Made by a program: the position numbers and the translations under genes
The notes under the pieces: model-generated
What the model saw: only the letters and a program-made list of their open reading frames with translations
Told to the model about the DNA's origin: nothing
Databases searched by the model: none
From: Flaccisagitta enflata
Taxonomy: Eukaryota; Chaetognatha; Sagittoidea; Aphragmophora
DNA: 64,000 bases
Direction of reading: 5' to 3'
Assembly (NCBI GenBank): GCA_965153355.1
Contig: OZ231126.1
Coordinates: 19,282,001 to 19,346,000, forward strand
Shown: positions 45,704 through 58,077 of the stretch, piece after piece
How positions within the stretch are numbered: the first letter of the stretch is position 1
Layout: every line of letters starts with the position of its first letter

Positions 45704-46290
45704 AACAAGGCCGGATACACGGCTACCCCAGTCGCGTGCGGGTGGGCAGGAACAGTGCTGGAGAAGGTCACCAGAGCATTTGGGCAGGGGCAGTGGGCTC
45801 AAAAAGCTCAAAAACAAAAAGTTGAGGAGGGAGCAGGGCAGCGGCCCCAAAGGGGTCGATGACCTATGCTTTCACACATATGGGAAATTTTCTCCTCCTC
45901 CTCCTCTTCCTCCTGGGATAGGGGCTTATGGCTGGGATTTGGACCTCAAGGCTTTGATTTGGGTCTCAAGGCTGGGATCTGCGCCTCCAGACTAGGATTT
46001 TGGCCCTTAGGCTAGGATTTGGGCCTCAAGGCTAGGATTTGGGCCTCAAGACTTGGATTTGAGCCTCGAGACTGGAATTTGGGCATCGAGACTGGGATTT
46101 GAGGGGGGACGGAGAAGGAGGAGGAGAGGAGGAGAAGGAGAAAATTCCCCATATGTGTGAAAGCACAGGTCATCGACCCCTTCGGAGCCGCTGCCCAAAA
46201 AAAGGACCGACCAACCGACCAACCGACTGACCGACCAACCAACGGACCGACATAGCGGGGAGTAGAGTCGCGTAGCACGCGACTAAAAAG
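45704..46290 (+). mobile_element. Family A element split by a family C element
   Basis: The 5' half (AACAAGGCCGGATACACGG to CTCAAAAACAAAAAG) and the 3' half (GACCGACCAACCGACC to GTCGCGTAGCACGCGACTAA) are separated by 45835-46200. Confidence 0.75.
45835..46200. mobile_element. Family C element nested in family A
   Basis: GGGCAGCGGCCCCAAAGGGG with GTCGATGACCTATGCTTTCA at the left and its complement at the right (GGTCATCGACCCC, GCCGCTGCCC). An array of about 20 bp GGGATTTGGGCCTCAAGGCT units lies between. Confidence 0.75.
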
Positions 46291-46566
46291 ACTCAAAGAG
46301 AGGGAGTCTTGATTCTCAAAAATCGTGAAAAATGTGTGGAGATACCCTGAGTGACAGAAAGAGAGCAAAACGTGATTGGGGTAAAAGATTCTCAATTCTT
46401 AACCCATCAATTACATTTTACAAGAAGGGGAATAGAAATACAGAGGAAACCCAACTTAGTGGCTCCTTTATTTAAGGGATATCCGCATTTAAGAGGCTTT
46501 TCCAATATCAAAAAACCTCTATTTAAGGAACCTCTATATAAGGAATATTTGGATTTAAGAGACAAG

Positions 46567-46797
46567 TTTTTAGTCGCGTGCACGCGACTCTACACCCCGC
46601 TTTGTCCGTCGGTCGGTCGGTTGGTTGGTTGGTCGGTCGGTCTGTTGGTCCATCACACTTTTACTTTTTTTATCAATCTTATTTCTTTAAGTCATTTAAA
46701 GTCATATAAGAGTATGCTGAGTCATTCTTAGTCATTCTAAGTCATTCTAAGTCAATCTGTAAGTCTCGCACGCAACTTATGGGTGTTGGCCTTGTTG
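46567..46797 (-). mobile_element. Family A element (AACACCCATAAG subtype)
   Basis: Hairpin end AGTCGCGTGCACGCGACT at 46571, GTCGGTCGGTTGGTTGG tract, AGTCATTCTAAGTCATTC units, and start AACAAGGCCAACACCCATAA on the minus strand. Confidence 0.75.
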
Positions 46798-46857
46798 AAA
46801 ATATTCCTTATATCAGGGGAAATTTTAGGTACATTAGATGGATTTGAAAAAAAAAAA

Positions 46858-47075
46858 ACAAGGCTGGATACACGGCTACCCCAGTCGATTGCGGGTGGGT
46901 AGGAGCAGTGCTGGAGAAGGTCACTAGAGCATTTGGGCAGGAGCAGTAGGCTCAAAAAGCTCAAAAACGCTGAAAAGTAAAAAGGGGACCAACCAACCAA
47001 CCAACCAACCATTGGACTGACCAACCGACAAACCGACATAGCGGATTGTAGAGTCGCATAGCACGCAACTAATAA
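46858..47075 (+). mobile_element. Family A element
   Basis: AACAAGGCTGGATACACGG, two CATTTGGGCAGG-type blocks, (AACC)n tract at 46987-47013, and GAGTCGCATAGCACGCAACT end. Confidence 0.75.
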
Positions 47076-47095
47076 TGATTTTGAAATAATTAAAA

Positions 47096-47245
47096 ACAAG
47101 GCAGTTGGGCAGAAGCAGTAACGCTAAAAACGCCCGCAAACGCCAAAAAATGCTAATGCGGACCAACCAACCAACCGACTGACAGATTGACCGACCAACC
47201 GACATAGCGGGTCATAGAGTAGTGTAGCACGCAACTTAAAAAAAA
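47096..47245 (+). mobile_element. Truncated family A element
   Basis: AACAAGGCAGTTGGGCAGAA start lacking the GGATACACGG block, (AACC)n tract and GAGTAGTGTAGCACGCAACT end. Confidence 0.6.
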
Positions 47246-47850
47246 AAAGGCCAACAACTATATGTTGCGTGCCCAACATAAATATTTTCTTAAATAGATG
47301 TGAGGAACAATATTGACTAAAATGACTAGAATGACTTAATATGACTTAGAATGATTAAGAACAACCTAAAATGACTTAAAATGAAATAAAATGACTCAGA
47401 ATGAATGAAAATGACTTAGAAGAACTTAGAATGACCTAAATTGACTTAGTATTGCTTAAATTGACTTAGAATGACAATAATGACTTGAAATAAATTAGAA
47501 TGATTTATAACGACTTAGAATGACTAAAAATGACCTTGAATGACTTAGAATGACTTAAACTGACTAAGAATGACTTAAGATTGACTGAAAATGATGTATA
47601 GGACTATATTGACTTAAATGACAATATTGAAAAAAAAATGAATTAAAATGACTCAAAATGACTGAGAATGACTGAAAATGATCTGAAGGACTACATTGAG
47701 TAAAATGACTAAGAATGACTCAAAATGACATACAATGACTAAAAGTAATTTAAAGAAATAAAAGTGATAAAAAAGTAAAGTGTGACCAACCAACCAACCG
47801 ACCAACAAATGGACAAAGTGGGTTGTAGAGTCGGGTGCACGCGACTAAAA
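47246..47850 (+). mobile_element. Family A element with long TGACTTAGAA array
   Basis: AAGGCCAACAACTATATG start, about 430 bp of roughly 10 bp AATGACTTAG units, an AACCAACCAACCGACC tract, and GTCGGGTGCACGCGACTAAA end. This is the longest member of the subtype. Confidence 0.7.
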
Positions 47851-48670
47851 ATTATTTAAGAATGACAAAATATTCCCTGTGCCATGAATATCCTGCCATG
47901 ATCTAACTTAATCATTGCTGATGAATTTAGTTAAAGCATAAGAATGTGGTAACACTATGAATTTTGTGATCATTAATAACTAACAAAAAAATCTTTTATA
48001 AGACAATGAATTCAATCTAAGGAATTTCGGATTCAAGAGACAAGAATAGTCAGTCCCTTGAAATCCCTAAAACCGAAGTCCCGCTGTAAGTCTGTATATA
48101 GAAATTCCATTCCGTAATCGCCACCTTTGAGGGTTTACATACTAGTAACTACTTCTCATGATCTCAGGACATTTTACAGACAAAATCTAGGTAAATCATG
48201 ACCTAAGTTTTGGTGATTTATCTGATTCAATCAATTTTGAGGGTTTGCTTTGGCTTTAGATGTCAGTTATATGGATCAATTCAAGATAAGGTCATTTTCC
48301 GCCTAAATCAAATAGTGCCCTGACAATCTCTTAAATGGTATTTATTCGTATCAAATTCCTTTCTGACATGAAATAAATTGCTGTGTTTGGTTCTTAATTA
48401 GCCGTTTTAAATGAGGCAAAATATGAAGATATAAACTCGTAAGTAAATTACAATACAATTCACTGTTGTTTTAAAGTCGACTCTATACTTCAATTCAGAA
48501 GCGAGAGTTGGTGCCTTTCTCGTGGTGCAGACAATGATATCAAACAGAAAGAAAGCTAAGGAGGACGACCAACACTGAAAGATCTGCGAATGTCATCAAT
48601 GAAATTGCAAAGGAATACAGACAATCGCGATGATCACCGCTTCTTCATCATCCATGTAAATAGGTTGCAA
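47851..48670. other. Intergenic, no gene recognised
   Basis: AT-rich with no repeat family or exon recognised. Confidence 0.5.
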
Positions 48671-48675
48671 CAATG

Positions 48676-48678
<3 letters not shown>

Positions 48679-48735
<57 letters not shown>
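48679..48735. repeat. (GA)n microsatellite
   Basis: About 57 bp of GA. Confidence 0.95.
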
Positions 48736-48738
<3 letters not shown>

Positions 48739-48929
48739 AAGAATTTGAGATGCTAATGAAGAAATGGTCGTTTGACACGACCGCCGCGCCTGCAGTATAC
48801 TAGACGTAGACGTTAATTGTGGATCGTTTAGCATGCAACGACCCCATTTGCATAATACGCAGACGAAGGGAACAGTTTTTATGGTGTGCTCGGGACACAA
48901 CAACGTTCTTGGCTTATTTGGCATATTTG

Positions 48930-49100
48930 GGCCGATCATGTAGCCCCTGCCCCTGCCCCAGGAAATGTGACCTTTCCCCTTCGGCCCTAAGTATGGCTAG
49001 GGCAGATTTCGTGATACCGACCCTGCCCAAAAGACTCGTGATTACAACCTTTCCTACCCAGTAACGACTGTGGCGGCCGTTATATCCGTCCTTGTTGTCT
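48930..49100 (-). mobile_element. Decayed family A fragment
   Basis: On the minus strand, AACAAGGACGGATATAACGG followed by CCAGTCGTTACTGGGTAGG-like sequence and GGGCAGGGTCGG resembles the 5' half of family A. No 3' hairpin is visible. Confidence 0.45.
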
Positions 49101-51000
49101 ACGTGTCTTTCGCCAATTTTAAATGATGCGTCTGGGCAATCAACTGCTTTTGACACCGCGCCGTCAAAAATTCAATTTCCAGGATGAATTACGCGCTTCA
49201 TTATGCGATACATGCTGAGACAAATTGAAATTCTCGATTCACGCCCCTTCATTTGCTCATATTAGTTGTCTGTAAGGTTGTTTGTTTATTGACGTCACTT
49301 AAGTAAAATACAAGAGAAACGAAAAGACAAATGTTACTTCCTAAAAAGTGTAGCAATCTAGAATCCACCCTCATTCAACCATCCCATATACTATCTTAAC
49401 TACCAAATTGGGCTCTGACACCCCCAAAACACCTCGACCACTTAAAATCATCAACACATTGTCCACCCATCCAGGTCGAGCGAACGTTTTATTCAATAGT
49501 CTGCCTCACTTCACTGTCAACCCCTTACAACACAAGCTTTCCACGCACACAATTTCATGCAATATGCATAAGACGGCGTCCCTCCGAAGACAACAATTGT
49601 GTTTCAAAGAAAGTGATTGAAATAGTTCAGATATAATATTTAAAAGAAAAATTTGCATTAATTTAGCAAGAGGTTCAAGTTTAACCAATATTACCAAAAA
49701 ACTTTTTTTTGAAAATTTGACTCATTTCATTTTTGTCTGACAGACTGAAAAAATGAAAAAATGTTGAACGTAGTTCTCCTCCAAAATCAATTACAGAGAG
49801 AACTATGTTTTTCAAAATGCAAAATTTCCCTGTGTTTGGCTTTCTTAGAATTTCGACCTCAGAAAATGAAAAAAAATTGGAAGCAGAAATTCAGTAAAAC
49901 ATCATTTTCCTGCTTGTGTTCATGAGTAATGCATAGTTCAAATCACATTGTAAGTCAGAATATGATGAAAATATATGCATTAAATGTCTTTAGAGACAAT
50001 TTTTCCACTAAAAACATTCTAGCTTCATTATTGTCCTGATAATGATGCAAAAAATATGGTGAAACACTTCATTTTTCTTCAAAAATTTACTGTCATAACT
50101 GGTATTCTAGGCACTAGTTTCCCAAATTTCCATGTGTAGACGAAATCTACTGTACGAAGTGTACATACATTTGTATATTCATTTGTGAAACGACTTTCAA
50201 CAGTTGTCAATATATTCTATAATCTAGATGCCGCAACCCGTAACTCCAACGAGTAATCATTACGGGGTTTTTAAATGATGCGCAAATGGATTTTTAGTTG
50301 ATCTTTCATACCTCTCGTGTTTTATTTGATATGAGAAAAGATTTATTCTATTTGCTATCATCATGAACATTTTCGGTCAATATGATCTCCCTTCTTATCA
50401 TGGATGGCCCACATTTGTGAGTGCTCACGATTAACAATATGCTCACCTTTTTCCACGCGTTTTGTTTTTTTCGTGGAGTTTCGCCGTCAAAAAAAAAGAC
50501 TCAAAAAAAGGCGACAAAACTTTTTGATTGCAAAGGAAAGAGCAGAAGCAAAAAAAGTTGATGTGGCTTTGAGGAATCAGAGGTGGAAGCAAGATTGGAA
50601 GCGGACTGCGGACGTGGAAAAAAGTTACTTCAATTCACAAATGCAAATCAGATGGATATTGGTTTAAGAAAGTCCATTCCAGTTTGTGCGGATGTCGTTT
50701 TTTCCCCTTCAACCTTCTAATTTCAAAATTTTTTTTTTTCCGCGTCTCAAAAAATGAATGGAACCGACGACAATCGATATGATTAAGACTTTTTCAGAGT
50801 AGTCATCATCAACATCATAAAAACCCTTTTTTTTACTGTTGTTGTCGTCGTCCTCGTCGTCGGTATCGTTATCGGTGGCGCTCATGAGACGTCCGGCAGC
50901 ATGATCCGGTCTAACTTGTTTAGAGGAACTAGTTTTTTTTCTCTATACTTTTTTTGCCAGTGATCAAGGACCTTATCTTAAGTCCAAGAAAGATGAATAA
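49101..51000. other. Intergenic, no gene recognised
   Basis: Contains a basic 87-codon frame at 50404-50667 (+) without splice support or recognisable domain. I did not call it. Confidence 0.45.
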
Positions 51001-51003
51001 AGA

Positions 51004-51154
51004 ATGGGAGAGAAAGAAAAGTCAATGGAAAAGAGAGAGAGAGCGTGTGAGAAAGAGAAAGAGAAAGAGAGAAAGAGAAAGAGATACACGGTTAAAGCCG
51101 AAATGCGAAACGAAAGAAAGCGCGACGCGACGGCGACAAACGCGACAGCAATGA

Positions 51155-51225
<71 letters not shown>
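51004..51225. repeat. Purine-rich tract ending in (GA)n
   Basis: GAGAAAGA-type sequence, then pure GA at 51166-51225. Confidence 0.9.
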
Positions 51226-51228
<3 letters not shown>

Positions 51229-51770
51229 ACAGATACGACTCACTCAAAGACAAAGAAAGACAAACAATTGGTAAACAAAAAAGCAAACGATCAAGCAAAC
51301 AAACGAACAAATAAATTAACGAACAAATCAGCAAACAGATAAATAAGTGAACAAGCAAAAAACATTCAATGAATGCCACAAACAAAAGACAAAGACGGAC
51401 AGATAGACGGGGTAAAACAAAGGAGCAAAAACATGAAATTTGATACAAAAAAGGTGGCTGTATCTTGATTTTCGGTTTGACACATTACAATCCTCAGAAC
51501 AATGGAAATATGCACTAAATCGAGAGTAGTGAAATGACGGATGGAAAGACGGACAGTGAGTCACTTAGACGAACGTATGCACCATACCAAAAGTGTCCCC
51601 AACGTAAAGATCTAGGGTCATAGCCTGAGAATGCGAAGTGTTCATAGAACGTAATGATGGTTATAGAAAGTTTTGCAACGCGCATTTTGGGAACGCGATA
51701 AAGAAAGGTCACGACGCTGAAAGATGACCATATGAAGGATAGAGTTGGTGTGGTGCAAAAAGAGAGAGGG
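51226..51770. other. Intergenic, no gene recognised
   Basis: A degenerate AACAAACGAACAAAT tract at 51270-51350, then unique sequence. Confidence 0.5.
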
Positions 51771-51774
<4 letters not shown>

Positions 51775-51825
<51 letters not shown>

Positions 51826-51900
51826 CAGACAGAGACAGACAGAGACAGAGAGACAGAGAGACAGAGAGACAGAGAGACAGAGACAGAGAGTCCTAGAGAC
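51775..51900. repeat. (GA)n then (GACAGA)n tract
   Basis: GA to 51818, followed by AGACAGAGAGACAGAG. Confidence 0.95.
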
Positions 51901-52267
51901 AAACAGACAGACACAGACAGATAGACATCCAGTGAGCGTTGGTGGAACTAACCAAGACATTGACAGTAAAGTTTAAGGGCCGGAGGACTTGGGCAATGAC
52001 TTAAGAGACGGTTAAGTCTCATGCTGTCTGCGGTCATTGTAACTGGATTAAAAGTTTTAACAAAAGTTGTTTTTAGAGATTTGAATTGATGTCAGCGAAT
52101 TGCTGGGTTGAGAGAAGGAAGGAGGGGAGATAGATGAGTCTATGCTGCATCATTAATAAGTGGATAGGAAGGCGTAAGAAGGCGTTAGAAAGGGAAATCA
52201 TGAGTCGATATATCGATTTGAAGGACCCTCGTTTATCATGTAAACTGGCAGAGATGATATATTTGTA

Positions 52268-52268
<1 letters not shown>

Positions 52269-52359
<91 letters not shown>
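52269..52359. repeat. (GA)n joined directly to (GTT)n
   Basis: GA to about 52312 switching to GTT without an interval. Confidence 0.95.
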
Positions 52360-53160
52360 AAATTTAATATCGCGTGAGTGGCATTTTATCGCCAGTTATC
52401 TGTTACTGATTCTCAGATTCTTGAATGTAAATTCCTCTCATTCAGGAAGTAACGAGGAAAGATGAAAAAAAAATTCTTTATGACCATCGGTTATCGATCT
52501 ACAACGGCCACCGGAATTTGTTACATAATTAGCAACTAGCAGACAGCGGCAGCGGCGACGGCGGCGGCGATAGAGGCCAATGCAATGTTGTGGTTGGTGG
52601 AGGCAGCGGCAGCGGCAGCAGCTATGGCAGAGGTTACAGTGGAGGCAGCGAAAGTGGTAAATGAAGTGCCGTGGGTGGTGGTGGCAGGGTTATTGTACAC
52701 CAGTGGCAGTGGCAGCGGCAGTGGCATCTGCATCGGCGGGTTGTGGCAATGGCGGTGATCTCCTAAGAAAAGCGACTCGTTGACACATTAAAGAGTCACC
52801 ATGACCTCCATTTAGAGTCGATGTCCACGTAGAGTCAAGGACCACTCGTTTCTTTTGAAGTGAACCACAAAAAGAGAGAGGGAAAAAAAGGAAATCAAAG
52901 AACGTAACGATGCTTGCTTAGTTTCATTTATCCAGTATTCCAGAGGTCAACACACATGCCTAGGCAGTTACTACTAAGTATTCTAGAGAAGCGCTGCTCC
53001 TAAACATCATTTTTTAGGTTGGAACATCTCTTTCTGTAATAGAACCCATCTTAAGCATATGTATATGTATATATTTTTCCTATATCGTCTGCGTTAAGAT
53101 TACAATTACTCTGTAGCATCATCTAAGCATTAGAACTCACAGGATCTACTGACAGTACTG
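52360..53160. other. Intergenic; GGCAGC-rich patch at 52540-52740
   Basis: The GC-rich patch gives an Ala-rich frame on both strands. It lacks a clear start or splice sites and is not called as a gene. Confidence 0.45.
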
Positions 53161-53167
53161 TCAGGAT

Positions 53168-53303
53168 TAGGGATGTGGAAGCGACTGACCACTTCCAATT
53201 TAGAGGATGGGATAGCTACTAGTATTTGAACTGTAAAATGGAAGCGGAAGCGGAAGCGGAAGCGGTGGAAACGGCATTGAAATTGACCGCTTCCACATCC
53301 CTA
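53168..53303. mobile_element. hAT-like MITE, copy 2
   Basis: 136 bp, ends TAGGGATGTGGAAGCG, flanks GTCAGGAT and GTCATGAT (7 of 8 match). The extra length over copy 1 is mainly GGAAGC units. Confidence 0.85.
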
Positions 53304-53639
53304 GTCATGATGGAAGAAAGCCAAACACGATGATGATGAAAATTCTCCTAGAAACGCGTTGTATGTAAAATCTAAAAAAGTGGAAATGCTCTGAAGTTGA
53401 TGGTTTTGATTTGACGGTTGGATTCCAGGCGGGATCGAGCGAGAGAGACCGAGTGAGACCAAAGTAAGACGCGCTCCGCATGGAAATCACGTTAAAACGC
53501 GTCAAGTCATTATCATTCAGACAAAAATCACTCCTCCATTCCTCTTTCTCTCCCTTTTTACATCATGACAGGGGTTTTTCCGATTTTTTTTCTTATTCTT
53601 TTTCTTCTCATGATGTCCTTTTACCTGCACTTAAATGTT

Positions 53640-53982
53640 TTCTTCTTGTTCTTCTTGTTCTTCTGGTTTTCTCTGTTCTTTTTATCTCCCTGTTTTTCTT
53701 GTTTTTGTTCTTCTGTTTCTGTTTTTTTTTGTTGTTCTTCTTCAATCTTCTTCTTCTTTACCTTCGCCTCCTCTTTCTTTTTTCTTTATCTTTATCTTTT
53801 TCTTTTTTTGCCTTCTTCTTCTTCTTCTTCTTCTTCTTCTTCTTCTTTTTCTTTTTCTGTTTCTTTTTCTTTTTTTTTTCTTCTACTTCTTCGTTTTCTT
53901 CTTCTTCTTCTTCTTCTCCTTCTTCTTCTTCTTCTTCTTCTTCTTCTTCTTCTTCTTCTTCTTCTTCTTCTTCTTCCTCTTC
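53640..53982. repeat. (CTT)n-rich tract
   Basis: Interrupted then perfect CTT. The Phe, Leu, Ser, Glu and Lys frames here are artefacts. Confidence 0.95.
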
Positions 53983-53984
53983 CT

Positions 53985-54672
53985 TTTTGGGCAGCGGCCC
54001 CGGAGGGGCCAATGACCTATGATTCCACATAGGGCAATTTTCTCCGGTTTCCATCCGTCCGTCTGTCCGTCCGTCCGTCCGTCCGTCCGTCCGTCCGTCC
54101 GTCCGTCCGTCCGTCCGTCCGTCCGTCCGTCCGTCCGTCCGTCCGTCCGTCCGTCCATCCGTCCATCCGTCCGTCCGTCCGTCCGTCCGTCCGTCCGTCC
54201 CCCCCTCCCCAAGCCTCAAATAAGGCCTCTCAGACCCCAAATCAGGCCTTTTTGACTCCAAATCAGACCTTTTTGACCCCAAATCAGGCTTCTCAGACCT
54301 CAAATCAGGCCTCCCAGATCCCAAATCAGGCCTCTCAGACCCAAAATCAGTCCTCCCAGACCCCAGATCAGGCTTCTCGGACCCCAAATTAGGCCTCTCT
54401 GATCTAAATCAGGCCTCAGACCCCATGTCAGGCTTTTCAGACCCCAAATTAGACCCTTCAGACCCCAAACCACGCCTCTCACACCCTAAATTAGACCTTT
54501 CAGAGCCAAAATCAGGCCTCTCAGCCCTCCAAACCAGCTTCTCAAACTGGAGAAAAATGTCCTATGTGGAATCATAGGTCATCGGCCCCTCCGGGGCTGC
54601 TGCCCCTCTAATAAACTCATTACCTCATACACTAACTTAGGGGCATCGGGTACCGCTGACCATATAACGCTT
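53985..54672 (+). mobile_element. Family C element, full structure
   Basis: GGGCAGCGGCCCCGGAGGGG, CCAATGACCTATGATTCCAC, 140 bp of (GTCC)n (54054-54199), 21 bp AGGCCTCTCAGACCCCAAAT units (54215-54540), an inverted GTGGAATCATAGGTCATCGG arm, and the tail GCATCGGGTACCGCTGACCA at 54648. This is the clearest copy for the family plan. Confidence 0.8.
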
Positions 54673-54859
54673 TTGCGACTATTCTCCCTTCTTTTTCTTT
54701 ATTCGATGAATTCAATGAATCTCAACCTTTTGAGAGATGGAAAGGGAAGATTCTTAACAGCGTAAATTGCGGTAGTTAGAAGGGACAATATTTCCTTCTT
54801 TTCTCAGTGACTGAATTTGCCTTCTCATGCCTAACATCACACTGTCGATCTGTCATTTT

Positions 54860-55177
<318 letters not shown>

Positions 55178-55277
55178 ATTTCCCGTTGACTGTCCATCCC
55201 ATTCACACTCCGCCTCTTTCTTTTCATTATGGCATCTATAAATAGTTGAGTTGGTTTTTGACCTTCGTTTTTTCTAG

Positions 55278-55561
55278 ATAGGAGCTTCCCTCGAGGATGT
55301 CGTCCCGTTCAACACGAGGGTGTCCGCCTTGCCATTGACAGAGCAATGAACTTTACACCATTCATATGCAGTAAAAACAATATGATAATAGTACAAGACC
55401 TTTTTTTGTTCAAGTTTAAAGTTGACAAAAGAAAGCGAACCGTAACCAACGCACGGGTTGATCATCCATTTCTTTCTGCATTTAAATTTGATAGTGAAAT
55501 TGACAATGATGGGTTCTTCACTAAACTTGACATCATTATGAATGGGATTTTGCTCAACGAG
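55278..55561 (+). CDS. Candidate internal exon, unrecognised protein
   Basis: Preceded by a good acceptor (CTTCGTTTTTTCTAG) and followed by GAG plus GTACAC. The frame is open throughout, reading GVRLAIDRAMNFTPF, KFKVDKRKRTVTNARVDHPF and FDSEIDNDGFFTKLDIIMNG, with ordinary composition. The minus strand is also open for over 100 codons with five Cys (55274-55699), so the strand is not settled. No domain was recognised and no partner exon was found. Confidence 0.3.
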
Positions 55562-55599
55562 GTACACTGTCAGAGAAACGTGTCGGACCGACCAACTTG

Positions 55600-56770
55600 A
55601 ATGGCAAACGCAATGACATGAAAGAGAGACGAGCATACTACTTGACAACACCCTTCTTCTCCGCGAGCCCCTTGCTCTCGTCCTCATAGTCGTTGTCACT
55701 CGCTCGCAAATCTCGTTTCCTCATTATTTCTGCCTCGTTCCATTTGCCATCATCGGTCCCTCGATACCACTTTGCATCCCGATATCATCCTAGATATCAT
55801 TGGGCTCATTAGAATTGTCATAGGAAATGAAAAGTTGAAGCGGGAAGTTGGACGCGGATGGACAATCGATAAAAGCTGTCAAATGCTTGATGGCGGCATC
55901 ATAGCGCGCATATTTTGACGGCCGATGATGACCGAGTGACATTTATGAAATGCCGTCGCCTGTAGATCGACGTTATGCCACAGATCGGTTTAGCCCGTGC
56001 CGCCAATTGCTTGCTGGTAGTCTTTAGTCGATCGATTCATGTCTAAATACTTGTCCAAGCTACACCTCCGTTGCTTTGGGCTGGGCAAGCAGTAAGCGCT
56101 TGTAAGTGATTGTTTGTGTGCTGAATATGTCCAATTGTCATCCATTATTTCCTCAGATCGAGTAACCATCACCTTTTTTTTTTTATTATTTATTCACACA
56201 AAAGAAATTACGCAGTACAAAAACAAACAAGCAGAAGACTAAATGTTACGAGTACAGAAAATTACTGAACAGAGAAAATATGCACAGGAGAATCTGCGCT
56301 ACATAAGGAGAGTCGTTGACCTTTGTTCCGAAAGTCCTTCAGCCTTCACTCACCCAGAGAGCCACGTTGTCTATGAATGTTGTTCATCCTGCTCGAGTGA
56401 CCAACAACTCTACTTCCAAGGAATTTCATGTTTCTGAGTCTCGTACTTTCGGCACGAGCGACCAACAAGACCAACAGTCAACACCTTCATTCCCTAGGAA
56501 AGTCATATTGTCTCCAAATGTCCTTTTCCAACTCGAGTGACCAACACCTTCTGCTCGCCTTTTTTTCTCTTTTCCCCCTTTCTTGGTTTCCTCTGTAAGT
56601 CTGTTTGTCACATGATCCATCCTTCTTTCTTCTTCTTCCTCTACCCCCCCCCTTCCCTCCCCCCACCTCAGTGACCTTTTTTGACCCGACAGATCTTAAA
56701 GTCACTCTCGCGGTGAGAAGCGCAAAGAAAACTCTTTGAATGCAAAGAAAAGGGGGAAAAAAGCCAAAAT
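55600..56770. other. Intergenic, no gene recognised
   Basis: The motif CGAG[T/C]GACCAACA occurs three times (56393, 56455, 56537). A 64-codon frame at 56243 (+) has no further support. Confidence 0.45.
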
Positions 56771-56774
56771 AGTC

Positions 56775-56778
<4 letters not shown>

Positions 56779-56847
<69 letters not shown>
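56779..56847. repeat. (GA)n microsatellite
   Basis: About 69 bp of GA. Confidence 0.95.
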
Positions 56848-56849
<2 letters not shown>

Positions 56850-57000
56850 GGGTGAAAAGGGAACAAATGAGACTGAATATCTTTTTGTGGCCAAAGTAAA
56901 AATAGGAAAGTGCTAAATACCGACGTGCCTTTGCCATCTATTTCAAGACTTTTTTTGTCCATTCTCTCTCTCTTTTTTGAATTTCTTTCCGACCTTTTGA

Positions 57001-57230
57001 GGAATGAATGAATGAATGAATGAATGTATGAATGAATGAATGTATGAATGAATGAATGAATGAATGAATGAATGAATGAATGAATGAATGAATGAATAAA
57101 TAAAAGATTAAATAAAAAATGAATGAATGAAGGAATGAATGAAGGAATAGACAAAATAAAATAAAAAAAAAGATTGAATGAATGACTCAGTAAATGAGCG
57201 GACAATTGAAAGAATGAATGAATTTAGATT
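57001..57230. repeat. (GAAT)n microsatellite
   Basis: TGAA/GAAT tetranucleotide, perfect to about 57100, then degenerate. Confidence 0.95.
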
Positions 57231-58077
57231 AATAATAGAATAGAAGAAGATGGCAAAAACAGGAAAAGTTTACATAGCACTGTGGACGGGGTGAGGAAAT
57301 AAACGTAAAAGAAAGTCTTCCTTTCTTTGAAAAAAAAAAAAATTCTGTTCTCTTTCTAACGCAGATTCCTGATGGAAATTCGATAGTCGTTGACGCGAAT
57401 GGATCATTGTGGTCTGTTTGTGGTCTCTTTGTGGATTGTTTGTGGCGTCTTTCTGGTCTGTTTGTAGTCTGTTTGTGGTGTCTTTGTGGACGAAGTGATG
57501 GCATTTCTTGTGGACGTGAATCTTCCTTGTGGGTGTTATCTTGAGCATTATTGTGGTTGTTAAAATGAGCAAAAGTGTGGTTGTGATTGTAGATTAAGTA
57601 ACGTGGGCAAAATTGTAGTCGTTGTCAGATACATGATTTTGATCTATGGCGTACGATGGACAGATAATTCGCAGAGTTGTGGTTGCGATTGTGGATAGGA
57701 TTATTAATCATTGGGAATACGACATCACATGGTGGGCAAAATTGTGGATGACATTATGTTTGATTGATGATTGTTGATAACTTCAATGATAAGGTGACCT
57801 CCAAAATCCAAGTTCCAGCATCGAAATAAAATATTTTAACAACTCATTAATTGCCATTCGGATTGTTGCCGTCGTCATTCTTTCCATCATTGTCGTTATC
57901 ATTGTCATCGTTGTTGTCACAGTCATTTTGCTAGTGTTGATTTCCTCGATGATATTTTTGCTGCAGTTGCTTCTCATATCCCGGCTGTTATCGCTATGGC
58001 GACTGAAATTCAGAAATATTCCGCTGTCGAATCTTTGGAAAACGAAAACCCCCAAATTCCTCTACTCCCAAATCGTG
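57231..58077. other. Intergenic, no gene recognised
   Basis: GTTTGTGGTCTGTTTGTGG-like irregular repeats at 57410-57490. No exon was found. Confidence 0.45.

Noticed and set aside
50404-50667. 87-codon basic reading frame
   Set aside because: Lys/Arg-rich without domain, splice partner or clear start context; length is within chance for AT-rich DNA.
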